Notes: a model not told the origin generated them from the sequence alone. A DNA stretch of 64,000 nt from Aquilonibacter sp963820185 (GCA_963820185.1 CAWFYV010000006.1:165667-229666), one strand, 5' to 3'; positions 1 through 8,173 are shown, numbered from the stretch's first letter. Numbers and translations: made by a program.

Positions 1-612
1 GCTTGTAGCGGCGGAGGAACATCGAGCGTAACCCCGAGCCTCCAGCCGGGCGGTACGGCCCCGCAAAGCACGTCGCGCTTGATGGCAACTAGTGCTCCGG
101 ATCAGCAGATACGCAACATCCAGGCGCACGCAGCTTCCGTCAAGCGAACGCCTCCCCCGAATCCGTTCGCGAACTGGGTGTTTCTCGAACCGCTCGCGGT
201 CACCGATACAGCGGCGGTTAGCGTCCCGCCGTGGGTTACGAAGTGCGCATCGATCGATCCGATCTTTGGCGGCCTTTGGTACCTCTCGCTGAGCAACTTC
301 ACCGTGCCGCTTCAGGCAGTAACGATTCCGTCGTGTACGCTTCCGGCATCGCTCACGAGCGAAGCTGTTGCAGGCGCGTTCCACCCTGACGCGATTGTGC
401 CAAGCGGAAACGGCAACATCTACATCGTTGAAGTCGATGTTGGTCTGATCTCGCTGACGACGACGCCGGTCGCGGGGCCCGCACTCGGCACCGGTGCAAC
501 GTTCCTCTTCGGTCCGGACGAAAGCAGCTTCATAATCCAGAAATACCACGTCTACGCGTTCTTCGTGGCCGCGTACACGGGCACGGGCTCACCGCCGACG
601 GTCTCGATCTAA
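1..612 (+). CDS. Lipoprotein, 3' part (start lies before the window)
   Basis: The frame is open from base 1 to the TAA at 610-612. The first residues, A-C-S-G-G-G, look like the end of a lipoprotein signal peptide with Cys as the lipidation site, so only the hydrophobic leader seems to be missing. A Ser/Thr/Pro-rich linker follows, then a globular region of about 150 residues with few charged residues and paired Cys, as in extracellular beta proteins. Two other lipoprotein genes in the window (5193-6941, 6938-7417) begin in the same way after their Cys. The internal ATG at 79 is unlikely to be the true start because it would drop the lipobox. No family recognised; function unknown. Confidence 0.7.
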   Translation, partial: ACSGGGTSSVTPSLQPGGTAPQSTSRLMATSAPDQQIRNIQAHAASVKRTPPPNPFANWVFLEPLAVTDTAAVSVPPWVTKCASIDPIFGGLWYLSLSNFTVPLQAVTIPSCTLPASLTSEAVAGAFHPDAIVPSGNGNIYIVEVDVGLISLTTTPVAGPALGTGATFLFGPDESSFIIQKYHVYAFFVAAYTGTGSPPTVSI

Positions 613-641
613 CCCAGGAAAAACGCCGACCACCTCAAACC

Positions 642-673
642 AAACCCCGCTGCGTTAACCGCACGCGGGGTTT
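642..673 (+). terminator. Hairpin after the lipoprotein gene
   Basis: AAACCCCGC and GCGGGGTTT form a 9 bp stem, extended by TGCG/CGCA across one bulged C, with a TTAAC loop. It lies 30 bases after the stop codon and 10 bases before tRNA-Ser. The T tract is short, so it is a weak terminator or could also act as a processing site. Confidence 0.55.
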
Positions 674-682
674 GTGCTCCTT

Positions 683-772
683 GGAGAGGTGGTCGAGCGG
701 TCGAAGGCACTCGCTTGGAAAGCGAGCAGACGTGAAAGCGTCTCGAGGGTTCGAATCCCTCCCTCTCCGCCA
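683..772 (+). tRNA. tRNA-Ser (anticodon GGA)
   Basis: GGAGAGG (683-689) pairs with CCTCTCC (762-768), followed by discriminator G and an encoded CCA (770-772). The anticodon arm is CTCGC-TTGGAAA-GCGAG with GGA at 717-719. The long variable arm and 90-base length are typical of class II serine tRNAs, and the T arm contains GGTTCGAATCC. It reads UCC/UCU codons. No clear promoter was seen between it and the preceding hairpin. Confidence 0.97.
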
Positions 773-777
773 GATTC

Positions 778-1080
778 CTACGTTCGATCTACGAGATACC
801 AAGTGCCGTCGATCAGAATCCAATGGTCGACGGTATTTGCATTGTGGCCGTGGACGCCCACGTATTCTGCGTGTACTTCGAGCGTATTGCCGCGCATGAC
901 GATCTTCTGCACGACCACCGTCAGCGGATCGTATTCGAAGCTCGAAAGCTTCATCTTGGCGTGGTCCTTGAAATGCGGTGCGAGCACCGTTTTTTCTTGC
1001 GTCGGATCGTGCGTGACCGCGGAACCGAGCTGTGCATAACGCTGCGAAATCGAAGATTGGACGTCAGCAGAAACAGGCAT
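778..1080 (-). CDS. Small NTF2/SnoaL-like protein, unassigned
   Basis: Last gene of the minus-strand operon that begins at 5140. The ATG at 1080 gives about 100 residues and a 13-base gap from the upstream stop; an ATG at 1125 is also possible but would overlap the previous gene. The alternation of short strands and the ending W-I-L-I-D-G-T-W-Y-L-V resemble the NTF2/SnoaL-like alpha+beta fold, which often ends with a similar strand, but no active-site pattern is recognisable. No signal peptide. Function unknown. Confidence 0.5.
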   Translation of the reverse strand: MPVSADVQSSISQRYAQLGSAVTHDPTQEKTVLAPHFKDHAKMKLSSFEYDPLTVVVQKIVMRGNTLEVHAEYVGVHGHNANTVDHWILIDGTWYLVDRT

Positions 1081-1093
1081 GTGGGTAACTACG

Positions 1094-1936
1094 TCACCGG
1101 GGCGCCGGAAACATGTCGCCGGCAAGGGTCGGCGGAAACGAAAAGTGATCGTAGGCGAAGATCATAGTGACGTGTTTTACCCCGATGCCCACTGCACGGG
1201 CCATAAGCTCCATCGTTCCCCTGCGAACTACTGACTCGCCATCGATGTCGCCAATATTCAATTCGGTCGTGAACGTGTAGCCGGCCGCGACGACACTCTG
1301 GCGCATCTCGAAGCGAACGAGGCAGAAGTGGTTCGTGCGCTCGTCGATCACTGCATCGGTGAGTGGGTGGTCGAGCGGATCCCTTCGCGCGATCAGATGC
1401 ACGCGATGTGCGGGGTCGCCGTTTGCACACATTGCCGCTCCCGCGTCGCTCACGTCGTAGAACGCAACGCCCATTACCCTGACCGCCGCAATCACCGGCA
1501 AGCCGTTTGCGTCGGGTGTCGGCAACGACGGCGTGGTCGCCGTTTCTGGACGCCCGTCGAATCCGTACCGGATCCAGTCGGCGACACCGTTCCACGTAGG
1601 ATCGAAGATCGGAGATCGGATCGTGCCCCAGCCCTGCGGCGTTTGTACCGAGGTCAGATCGTCGCGATTTCGATAGGCCGCCGAAAACGTCGCATCCGGC
1701 TTCAAGCCTCGGCCCCACCCGAGACTAATCGAAGCCTTATCGTTTGGCTCGCGCATGAGGCTGAAGCCCATGCCCGTGATGTGCAGTTGCACGTCGTACG
1801 TCGCGAAGCTGGGCTGCGGAACATTGCGCATCGCTTCAAGCGCTTGCACGTAATACTGTTCTGCCGACGGCGGTTGGCCGGCATTCGCCGCCTGCGACAA
1901 CGCGGTCGCTGCCAAGACTATTGCAAGGAGCAACAC
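1094..1936 (-). CDS. Secreted protein of a family with two copies in this window
   Basis: GTG start 3 bases after the preceding stop. Residues 1-19 form a signal peptide ending A-N-A-G. The mature part (about 260 residues) has no catalytic motif that I recognise. Around residue 185 it carries H-L-I-A-R-R-D-P followed by a D-E-R-T segment; the protein at 45568-46500 has L-V-P-R-R-D-P and a V-D-A-K-T segment at the equivalent place, so I take the two as distant paralogues. The layout recalls bacterial secreted proteins near the LolA/DUF-type lipoprotein-sorting folds, but that is inference. It lies in an operon with an ABC transporter and a secreted hydrolase. Confidence 0.6.
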   Translation of the reverse strand: MLLLAIVLAATALSQAANAGQPPSAEQYYVQALEAMRNVPQPSFATYDVQLHITGMGFSLMREPNDKASISLGWGRGLKPDATFSAAYRNRDDLTSVQTPQGWGTIRSPIFDPTWNGVADWIRYGFDGRPETATTPSLPTPDANGLPVIAAVRVMGVAFYDVSDAGAAMCANGDPAHRVHLIARRDPLDHPLTDAVIDERTNHFCLVRFEMRQSVVAAGYTFTTELNIGDIDGESVVRRGTMELMARAVGIGVKHVTMIFAYDHFSFPPTLAGDMFPAPR

Positions 1937-1939
1937 GAG

Positions 1940-3085
1940 TTACGGCAATCCATCCAAGAACGTGTTCATGTCGCGGATTACCTCGGCGGTGTTCGACACG
2001 TAAACGAAGTGGTTGGCATGGGGTATGACGATGACTTGGGCCTTGGGTTGGCCCTTCTTGAACGCCGCGATCTGCTTTGTCGTAAACGCATTCATTGCCG
2101 CGATGTCCGCGGCCGATTCTCCAGGGCCGGGCTGGTCATCATGGGGATTCGCGAAAATCGCAAGGATCGGCAGGTCGATTGCCGTCGTGAACTGTCCTGG
2201 GTTGTTATCAATCGTAACGTCAATCGGCGACTCTTTCGGAAAACCAGGCGGTGGACTGGGCGGTATCGGCGTGGGAATGCCGGCGTCGTATGCCTCGCTG
2301 TATGCCGCTTCCAGGTAGATCAGCGCGGCGGCTTTCTGCGGTGCCTGCGTTCCAATATAGCTGAGTTCTTCGCCGGCGAGTGAGTGTCCGACCAGAATCG
2401 GCTTATCAATGTGCAGCTTGTCGAGGATCACGAGGACGTCTTGGCCGAGCCGCGCGGCGCTGTAGTTCTGCGCGGTTGCGGGTGGTCTGCTTGAATTGCC
2501 GTAGCCGCGACGTGTGATCGAGTACACGTGATATTTCGTGACGAATTCGGGAATGATCGGCCGCCAAAAGCGAGCGGTGACTCCTTGACCGGCGAGTAAC
2601 ACCATCGGCCGGCCGCTGCCGCCCCAGTCGAGGACTTCGTCTTCGACGCCGTCCCCAACGTCGATGTAGAGATCGCGCCTCGGCTGAAGCATGTGCAGCG
2701 TCACCGGCGGCGTTCGGTGATACACCATCGCCACATCGATCAGGCCGGGCAGTCCCCATCTACCACTCAGTGATTTGCCGTCGCTGGACAGCGTAGCGTG
2801 ATAGATGCGGTGGTAGTTGAGCCAAGGATCGCTATTCATGTCGAACGTCATCGTGATTTTCGATCCGTCGATTTTGACGTTGCGCGTCGCGATGGGAACG
2901 TCGCTCTCCTGGGCGCTGTAAATCTTCACATCGTAGCCGCTGCCGGCCTTGGTGATGCGCATGACCCGAGGGAGCTTGCCGGCAGTGGGCGCGACCATCG
3001 TTCCTTGCCAGGTGCCGCTGAGATCGGGCGACGGCGCAGCCGCGGCGAGCAGCGCGAGAGTCAATAGCGCGATGATATAACGCAC
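1940..3085 (-). CDS. Secreted alpha/beta hydrolase with an N-terminal lipocalin-like domain
   Basis: The GTG start sits 2 bases after the permease stop. A short signal peptide (about residues 1-17, ending A-A-A-A) is followed by about 100 residues beginning L-S-G-T-W-Q-G, a beta-rich region like that found ahead of other secreted bacterial hydrolases. The alpha/beta hydrolase domain starts near residue 150: nucleophile Ser in G-H-S-L-A-G-E, candidate catalytic His in P-H-A-N-H-F near the C terminus, and an acid probably in the D/E-rich stretch before it. It probably hydrolyses an ester or amide outside the cytoplasm; substrate unknown. Co-transcription with a YtrA-type ABC system suggests a role in envelope stress or detoxification. 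Confidence 0.8.
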   Translation of the reverse strand: MRYIIALLTLALLAAAAPSPDLSGTWQGTMVAPTAGKLPRVMRITKAGSGYDVKIYSAQESDVPIATRNVKIDGSKITMTFDMNSDPWLNYHRIYHATLSSDGKSLSGRWGLPGLIDVAMVYHRTPPVTLHMLQPRRDLYIDVGDGVEDEVLDWGGSGRPMVLLAGQGVTARFWRPIIPEFVTKYHVYSITRRGYGNSSRPPATAQNYSAARLGQDVLVILDKLHIDKPILVGHSLAGEELSYIGTQAPQKAAALIYLEAAYSEAYDAGIPTPIPPSPPPGFPKESPIDVTIDNNPGQFTTAIDLPILAIFANPHDDQPGPGESAADIAAMNAFTTKQIAAFKKGQPKAQVIVIPHANHFVYVSNTAEVIRDMNTFLDGLP

Positions 3086-3087
3086 GC

Positions 3088-3864
3088 TTAGTTGATCGCT
3101 TCAGCGCGTTGCCACAGCAACATCGCAATCCCGCACGTCAGCAGCGCGGTCATGACAAGTAAAGGCACTTCCCAAGTGGTCCCCATCCAGAATAGAGATT
3201 GCGAAAGCACGTCGTGGTTCGACTGTAGCCCTACGAAAATTCTTGCGTGTTCCAGCGAAAGGGAGACCTGGTAAACCGCATACGGATTCGCGGCAATTGG
3301 CGCCCGCAACAGCCTTCCAAATGTACCGCCGGCCTGCGCAAACATCAGCCAAAACAGCAGCAGCGGAAGACTCGCGAGACCGCAGTATGCGACGCGACGC
3401 CCGATCGTGCCGACCATCACGCTCCACCCATACACGGCATAAACGAACAGAAGACTCTGCCCGACACCCGCCCAGTCAATCGATCCACGGATTCGGACGG
3501 GCTCAAAGAGACCCATGATAAGAAAGAAGAGTATCGAGCCTGCAAACACGCCCGCGTACGCCGCGATGATTCCTAGAGCATCGACCGCGAACATTTGCAG
3601 TGCCTGCTTCCAACGCTCGACCGGGAGTACCCAGAGAACGCGGGCGGGCCCGCGCGACGCGTTACCGAGAGCGACACCGAAGATCGCCGCAAAGACCGTA
3701 ACCACCCATGCAACCGGGACTTGCAGCTCGTCAAGGTCGGTGGATAGTGTGCCGCCGTGAGATTGCGCGAGTTGAACGATAACCATAATCAACATCGCGG
3801 CGATCGTGATGCCGACGAACCACAACACCGCTTTACGCATCACCAAGAACTCACGGTAGATCAC
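3088..3864 (-). CDS. ABC-2 type transporter permease
   Basis: 258 residues with about six hydrophobic segments (near 15-33, 48-68, 92-118, 130-150, 158-178 and 230-248). There is no signal peptide or enzyme motif. Its ATG overlaps the stop of the ATPase gene by four bases (ATGA), so the two are translationally coupled and almost certainly form one exporter. The spacing and size resemble permeases of YtrA-regulated ABC systems, which respond to cell-wall-active compounds. The substrate cannot be read from the sequence. Confidence 0.8.
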   Translation of the reverse strand: MIYREFLVMRKAVLWFVGITIAAMLIMVIVQLAQSHGGTLSTDLDELQVPVAWVVTVFAAIFGVALGNASRGPARVLWVLPVERWKQALQMFAVDALGIIAAYAGVFAGSILFFLIMGLFEPVRIRGSIDWAGVGQSLLFVYAVYGWSVMVGTIGRRVAYCGLASLPLLLFWLMFAQAGGTFGRLLRAPIAANPYAVYQVSLSLEHARIFVGLQSNHDVLSQSLFWMGTTWEVPLLVMTALLTCGIAMLLWQRAEAIN

Positions 3865-4733
3865 GAGCGATACTCCTTTCCTGCGCCGATCGTCGCGAAA
3901 AACACTTGCTCGAGCGTCATCTCGCGCTGCGCAACGCTGATCGGATTGAGGGCACGCAGCGCCGATTCAACATCGGATGCGTCACCGTTTGCGTAGGCGC
4001 GAACGCGTGTGCCGTCAACGTCGAAGGGGACGCGCAGCGCCGTGAGATTGGGCAATTGCTCGAAATATGCTTCGATCAGGACACGCCGCGCGCGAAGGTC
4101 GTCGACATCGGCCTCAAGCACGAGCCTGCCGCGATCGATAATACCGACCCGTTCGGCAGCCTGTTCAACCTGACCGATTTGATGCGACGAGAAAACAATG
4201 GTCACACCGTCGGCCGCAGCGCTTACGATCTGGTCGAGCAGCCGGCGCTGCAACACTGGATCGAGCCCGGAAGACGGCTCGTCGAGAATCATCAGATCTG
4301 GACGCTGCGCAAAGGCGAGCACGAGGGCCACGGCTTGGCGTTGTCCTTTTGAGAGTTTGCGAACCGCGCGGCGCGGCTCGATCTCGAAGCGTTCCATCGC
4401 TGCGTGCATCGCCGCGACGTCGAAGCGCGCAAAGCAACGACGGCGAAATTCCGCGTGTTGCAGCGGCGTCATCCACCCGTCGAGTTCGTTGATCTCCGGC
4501 ACATACGCGATGCGTTCGAAAAGTTGCGGCGTAAGCGCTTGCCCGAAGAGTTTAATGCTTCCGGCGCTCGACCGAATGAGGCCGAGTGTGCACGCAATCG
4601 TCGTACTCTTACCGGCTCCGTTACGGCCGATCAAGCCAAAGACGGTACCCGCGTCGATTTCGAGGGAGAGATCTTCGACCGCATATCGGTCGCCGTAGCG
4701 TTTCGAGAAACGCGAAATCTGCAGTGGCTTCAT
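3861..4733 (-). CDS. ABC transporter ATP-binding protein
   Basis: ATG at 4733 overlaps the GntR stop as ATGA, which fixes the start 30 bases inside the longest open frame. Walker A G-R-N-G-A-G-K-S-T is near residue 36, the signature is L-S-K-G-Q-R-Q near 126, Walker B L-M-I-L-D-E-P is near 144, and the switch His is in S-S-H-Q. The length of 290 residues is normal for a drug/lipid exporter ATPase with a C-terminal regulatory tail. It hydrolyses ATP to drive the membrane protein encoded directly downstream. Confidence 0.93.
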   Translation of the reverse strand: MKPLQISRFSKRYGDRYAVEDLSLEIDAGTVFGLIGRNGAGKSTTIACTLGLIRSSAGSIKLFGQALTPQLFERIAYVPEINELDGWMTPLQHAEFRRRCFARFDVAAMHAAMERFEIEPRRAVRKLSKGQRQAVALVLAFAQRPDLMILDEPSSGLDPVLQRRLLDQIVSAAADGVTIVFSSHQIGQVEQAAERVGIIDRGRLVLEADVDDLRARRVLIEAYFEQLPNLTALRVPFDVDGTRVRAYANGDASDVESALRALNPISVAQREMTLEQVFFATIGAGKEYRS

Positions 4734-5140
4734 ACGTCCTCGCGTGTGCCGTTGCGATACCAAGTTGCTAATGCCTCACTGAAGAGCCGCTCGACGGCGT
4801 CTTCTTCTACGCCGAGCGAGCGCGCCTCGCGCAGCGCACTGTCGATCGCCATGCGCACCACGTCACGCGCACCGGTTGCGGCGACGCCAACCGCGGCATC
4901 GCCGCGCACGTACGCGCCGCGGCCGGGCGTGGTCTCGATGATGCCGAGATGCTCCAGCTCGCGCATGGCGCGCGTTACGGTCGCAGGGTTGATCACCAGC
5001 GTGCTCGCGAGGTGCTTAACCGTCGGGAGCTGCTCGCCGGCCTTCAGGACGCCAATCGCGACCGCGCGCCGCACCTGATCGGCGATCTGCTGGTAAACCG
5101 GGAGCCCGTTGCCCGGGTCGACGTGAAGGTAGAGTGGCAT
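4730..5140 (-). CDS. GntR-family (YtrA subfamily) transcriptional regulator
   Basis: 136 residues. A winged-helix domain spans about residues 12-80, including the family pattern P-V-Y-Q-Q-I, P-T-V-K-H-L-A and N-P-A-T-V-T-R-A, then a short helical tail of about 50 residues. The small effector domain is typical of the YtrA subfamily, members of which repress adjacent ABC transporter operons. It is first in a six-gene operon running to 778. A perfect inverted repeat (5146-5165) lies 5 bases upstream of its ATG and overlaps the promoter, so autorepression is likely. No Shine-Dalgarno sequence is seen, suggesting a very short or absent leader. Confidence 0.9.
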   Translation of the reverse strand: MPLYLHVDPGNGLPVYQQIADQVRRAVAIGVLKAGEQLPTVKHLASTLVINPATVTRAMRELEHLGIIETTPGRGAYVRGDAAVGVAATGARDVVRMAIDSALREARSLGVEEDAVERLFSEALATWYRNGTREDV

Positions 5141-5145
5141 ATCGA

Positions 5146-5165
5146 TGTACTACTTAATTAGTACA
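5146..5165. promoter_or_regulatory. Inverted-repeat operator for the GntR regulator
   Basis: TGTACTA, six bases, TAGTACA: a perfect 7 bp inverted repeat immediately upstream of the regulator's start codon. AT-rich palindromes of this form are known targets of YtrA-subfamily repressors. It covers the proposed -10 region, so binding would block transcription of the whole operon. Confidence 0.75.
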
Positions 5166-5186
5166 TTAGCACGCCATCCCTGTCAA
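5157..5186 (-). promoter_or_regulatory. Sigma70-type promoter of the gntR-ABC operon
   Basis: On the minus strand TTGACA (5186-5181) is followed, 18 bases later, by ACTAAT (5162-5157), inside the inverted repeat. The predicted start of transcription is only about 10 bases before the ATG at 5140. The -35 is perfect consensus; the -10 matches 4 of 6. Confidence 0.6.
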
Positions 5187-5192
5187 GACCCG

Positions 5193-6941
5193 CTAGAAGA
5201 TCAGCGTTATCGAGCCGCTCCCAAAGTTGACCGGATTGAGGAAGACGTTGACGGTGACACACGAGGGGTCGATGTACGACGAACCGCCGCCGGCACCACT
5301 GCTATCGCCGCCGCCGCCACCGCCGTAGTAGCCGCCACCGCCGCCGCCACCGGTCGCACCGTTCGTGAAGCTGCCGTTTCCGCCGGCGCCAAGCGTGCCG
5401 GGGAAGGCATTTGTCCCGCCTGCACCCGGACCCGACGTCGTTGCTCCGATGCCGGGGTTAGGCCCGGCACCATTAAAGCCGTTGAGCCCGCCGCCGCCGC
5501 CAACTGGACCGGCGTCGCCGGCGCCGCCCCCACCGGACGCAACGATCAGGCGCGAAGCTAGACTATTGAAGCTCGTGCGAACGTCCGACGCACCACCGCC
5601 AAGTCCCGCAAAAGATACACCGCCGCCGTTAAATCCGCCAGCCGGGGCTGCACCGGTGACACTAACGTTGCCGCCAACATAGATCCAAAGCGTCTCTCCG
5701 CCGACTACGGGCACAATCGCGTCGACTTCACCACCCTGGCCGCCCGTGAAGCCACCGAACGAGCCGCCCGCCGAGCCATACGCGACGACTTCAATATTCG
5801 TGACGCCTGCCGGCACGGTAATCGATTGCGGTGCGCCGGTGTAGACATATCCGCCATACGCAAGCGTCACTGCCTGACTCTGTCCGCTACCGTCGCTGAG
5901 GGTTGCGGCGCACGTTCCGACAACCGGTAACGCGCTCACGGTTGCGGTAAACGATGTGCCGCTGGCGGGCGCAACAGTGCCGATCGACGCGCAGCTGCTC
6001 GGAACGGTGATTGTAAGCAATTTATTGTACGGTGCATTCGTCCAACCAACTTCACTCGCCGTGATCGTCGCCGTTGTTAACCCGCCCTGAAAATCGATTC
6101 CGCCGAAATTGGGATTCGGCTGCGGCTGGAGTCCGTAATTCGTTGTAGCGACAATCGGCTGCAGCGTTGGTGCAAACGACGCGCTCGCGTTCGCAGCGTT
6201 GGCGCGTACGGTAATGGTTGCTGGCACAATTGCGAGACCGGTGTAGGCAATCGCGGCGGTATCACTGGAGCTCAACAACTGGCTGGTGGCGATCGATGTT
6301 GCGCCACTCGTGTCGGAATCGCCGATCGATATTGGGACGGCGTACGTGCCGAGAATCGTATTGCCGTCAGCGTCTTTCGCCGTCACCGAAATATTTTGTG
6401 GCGACGCAAACGGCGTGCCCGCTGTCGCATTCGGAACTGCGAGCGAGAGCGCCGCCGGCATGCCGTTTAACGTGACGTTTTCGTTATTCGCTTGCCCTGC
6501 GACGATCGCGTACGTTGGCGAGGCCGTTGCAATCAGATTGCCGCCCGCATTCGGTTGATCGTAGGCAGCGAGCGTGAAATTTGCGGCACCGGCCGGCACA
6601 TCGGGGCCGTACACGACGCAGGGGCAACTCGGCATGGTGATATTCGTCGTCACGCTGAGCGGCGCGCCCGTCGACGGCGCGGCGCCGTTGATGCTGTTCA
6701 GCGTAATTTCGACCGAGGCAACGTTTGCGGTAATATAGTGCGGATGCCGCGTCGCACTCGACGATGCCGACGGCGGCAAGAAGGTGAACTGCGGCCGCAC
6801 CAACGACGAACTTGTCGGCTGCGTCGGTTGCGCCGTCGGACTTGCGGCGATCGTCGCCGGCGTTAGGATCGATCGCGATCCTCCGCCGCATGCGCATAGC
6901 ACGAGCACGCAGATACTTGCAAGCACAGCGCGCGCGTTCAT
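5193..6941 (-). CDS. Large lipoprotein with a C-terminal glycine-rich (ALK-type) domain
   Basis: 582 residues. The signal peptide ends V-L-C-A-C, giving a lipidated Cys, followed by a Ser/Thr/Pro linker to about residue 65. The middle holds beta-rich segments, including one near residues 290-360 with S-C-A-S-I-G-T-V-A-P-A-S-G, closely echoing A-G-I-A-T-V-A-P-S-S-G in the upstream gene product. From about 375 to the end there is a glycine-rich domain with blocks such as G-G-Q-G-G-E-V, L-W-I-Y-V-G-G, A-S-D-V-R-T, L-I-V-A-S-G-G-G-G-A and S-S-Y-I-D-P. This is the pattern of the Gly_rich family (PF12810), best known from the extracellular part of ALK/LTK receptors. Likely a surface-exposed adhesive or structural lipoprotein; role unknown. 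Confidence 0.8.
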   Translation of the reverse strand: MNARAVLASICVLVLCACGGGSRSILTPATIAASPTAQPTQPTSSSLVRPQFTFLPPSASSSATRHPHYITANVASVEITLNSINGAAPSTGAPLSVTTNITMPSCPCVVYGPDVPAGAANFTLAAYDQPNAGGNLIATASPTYAIVAGQANNENVTLNGMPAALSLAVPNATAGTPFASPQNISVTAKDADGNTILGTYAVPISIGDSDTSGATSIATSQLLSSSDTAAIAYTGLAIVPATITVRANAANASASFAPTLQPIVATTNYGLQPQPNPNFGGIDFQGGLTTATITASEVGWTNAPYNKLLTITVPSSCASIGTVAPASGTSFTATVSALPVVGTCAATLSDGSGQSQAVTLAYGGYVYTGAPQSITVPAGVTNIEVVAYGSAGGSFGGFTGGQGGEVDAIVPVVGGETLWIYVGGNVSVTGAAPAGGFNGGGVSFAGLGGGASDVRTSFNSLASRLIVASGGGGAGDAGPVGGGGGLNGFNGAGPNPGIGATTSGPGAGGTNAFPGTLGAGGNGSFTNGATGGGGGGGYYGGGGGGDSSGAGGGSSYIDPSCVTVNVFLNPVNFGSGSITLIF

Positions 6942-7417
6942 CGCGTGTTCACCGTGAAGCCTGTCGTTGTGACGGTAATCGCGACCGCTACGTGCTGGCT
7001 CTGCGCATCGGTGAACGTTGCGCTGCAGGTTCCGGCTGCGATGGGAGTGACCGAAAAGGCCGCGGATGGACCGCTACCCGACGAAGGTGCAACGGTCGCG
7101 ATGCCGGCGCACGTGTCGCTCTCACCGAATCCACCGGTATATCCGATTTCCTGGACGTCGACGCTTTGCGCGGACGCCGCGCCAGTCCCGTTGAGCGTTA
7201 GCGCCGTCGGATTGATGCTGAGGACGCCGGGCGGTGGCGCAGTCGGCGTTGCCGTCGGCACGGCGCTCGATGAACTCGTCGGGACGCCGCTTGGGGTCGC
7301 GCTCGGGAGCTGGTAGATGTTGGTTGTTCCGCCGCCTGAGCAGGCAGCAAGAAACCCGGCGCAGAGCATAAACGCCAGCGCGCCGAACCGAATACACTGC
7401 TGTCCAGCAGTAGGCAT
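6938..7417 (-). CDS. Small lipoprotein with one Ig/BACON-like domain
   Basis: 159 residues. The signal peptide ends F-L-A-A-C, followed by S-G-G-G, as in the lipoprotein at base 1. A Pro/Thr/Ser linker of about 35 residues leads into one beta domain with a Cys pair (D-T-C-A-G-I and A-G-T-C-S-A-T-F), probably a disulphide. The same domain recurs inside the larger lipoprotein encoded next, with which this gene overlaps by four bases (ATGA). The pair is probably co-expressed and anchored in the same envelope layer. No enzymatic motif. Confidence 0.75.
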   Translation of the reverse strand: MPTAGQQCIRFGALAFMLCAGFLAACSGGGTTNIYQLPSATPSGVPTSSSSAVPTATPTAPPPGVLSINPTALTLNGTGAASAQSVDVQEIGYTGGFGESDTCAGIATVAPSSGSGPSAAFSVTPIAAGTCSATFTDAQSQHVAVAITVTTTGFTVNTR

Positions 7418-7426
7418 TCGGCAACA

Positions 7427-8173
7427 TTAGCCGCGTTCGGGAGCGAGACCCTCTACGTGCGCCAACCAGAAATCAAATGACGCGCGGGCTTGTTCTTCCA
7501 GCATCGCGTCGCCGGGCACGATCTCGCGCTCGAGTTGGTGATGCAGCGTCGACCGCGTCCCATAGTTTGTATCCATCACCAGATCCGCGCGCATCAGCGC
7601 ATCGAGCATCTCCGGTTCGAATCGCACTTTAGGCGGTAACGTGCTAATGACGATCTCGGGCGGGTTTTCGCTCGGCCACGGCTGGGCGTCGTAGCGTTCG
7701 CACGCCGCCTGCACTTTCTGCGGATCGCGTCCCCACACGAACAGATATGCGTCATTCTCGGAAAAGTGCCCCAAAATCGCGCGCGCGGTTGCGCCGTACC
7801 CGAGCACGCCGATGCGTTTGAGCGCAATCGATTCGTCCAGGAGCATCTCGAGCGCGCTGCGCGCGCCGATCCCGTCGGTGTTGTGACCGAGAATCTGCGC
7901 CCCGAAGAAAATCGTGTTGACCGCCTGCGCGCGCTGCGCTTCTTCGCTGAGCGTATCGCACGCAGCGAGCGCTTCTTCTTTCAGCGGCGTCGTGACGTTG
8001 GCGCCCGTATAGCCGTCCAAACGCATGCGCCGAATCACCGAAACCGTGTTGATTTTCGGCACGCGAATTGCGACGTAGCTGCCGTCCTCGATCTCGGCCT
8101 CGTACAAGAACTGCCGATGAATCTCGGGGCTGCGGCTATGCAAAACGGGATCGCCGATGACCGCGAGCTTCAT
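7427..8173 (-). CDS. aroE: Shikimate dehydrogenase
   Basis: 248 residues. Reduces 3-dehydroshikimate to shikimate with NADPH in the aromatic amino acid pathway. Substrate-site residues are visible: S-R-S-P near residue 13, N-V-T-T-P-L-K with the catalytic Lys near 62, and H-N-T-D-G near 97. The nucleotide-binding loop is G-Y-G-A-T-A-R-A, where most family members have G-A-G-G-A-A-R-A; the substitutions are conservative. The longer open frame upstream is not coding: ATG at 8173 overlaps the yqeG stop as ATGA. Two lipoprotein genes follow on the same strand. Confidence 0.92.
   Translation of the reverse strand: MKLAVIGDPVLHSRSPEIHRQFLYEAEIEDGSYVAIRVPKINTVSVIRRMRLDGYTGANVTTPLKEEALAACDTLSEEAQRAQAVNTIFFGAQILGHNTDGIGARSALEMLLDESIALKRIGVLGYGATARAILGHFSENDAYLFVWGRDPQKVQAACERYDAQPWPSENPPEIVISTLPPKVRFEPEMLDALMRADLVMDTNYGTRSTLHHQLEREIVPGDAMLEEQARASFDFWLAHVEGLAPERG

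Noticed and set aside
635..823. Minus-strand open frame with R-D-S-N-P-R-D-A-F
   Set aside because: It is the well-known false frame read antisense through a tRNA-Ser gene.
1328..2383. Long plus-strand frame of 351 residues
   Set aside because: Arg/His-rich shadow opposite the secreted protein and hydrolase genes, with no domain signal.
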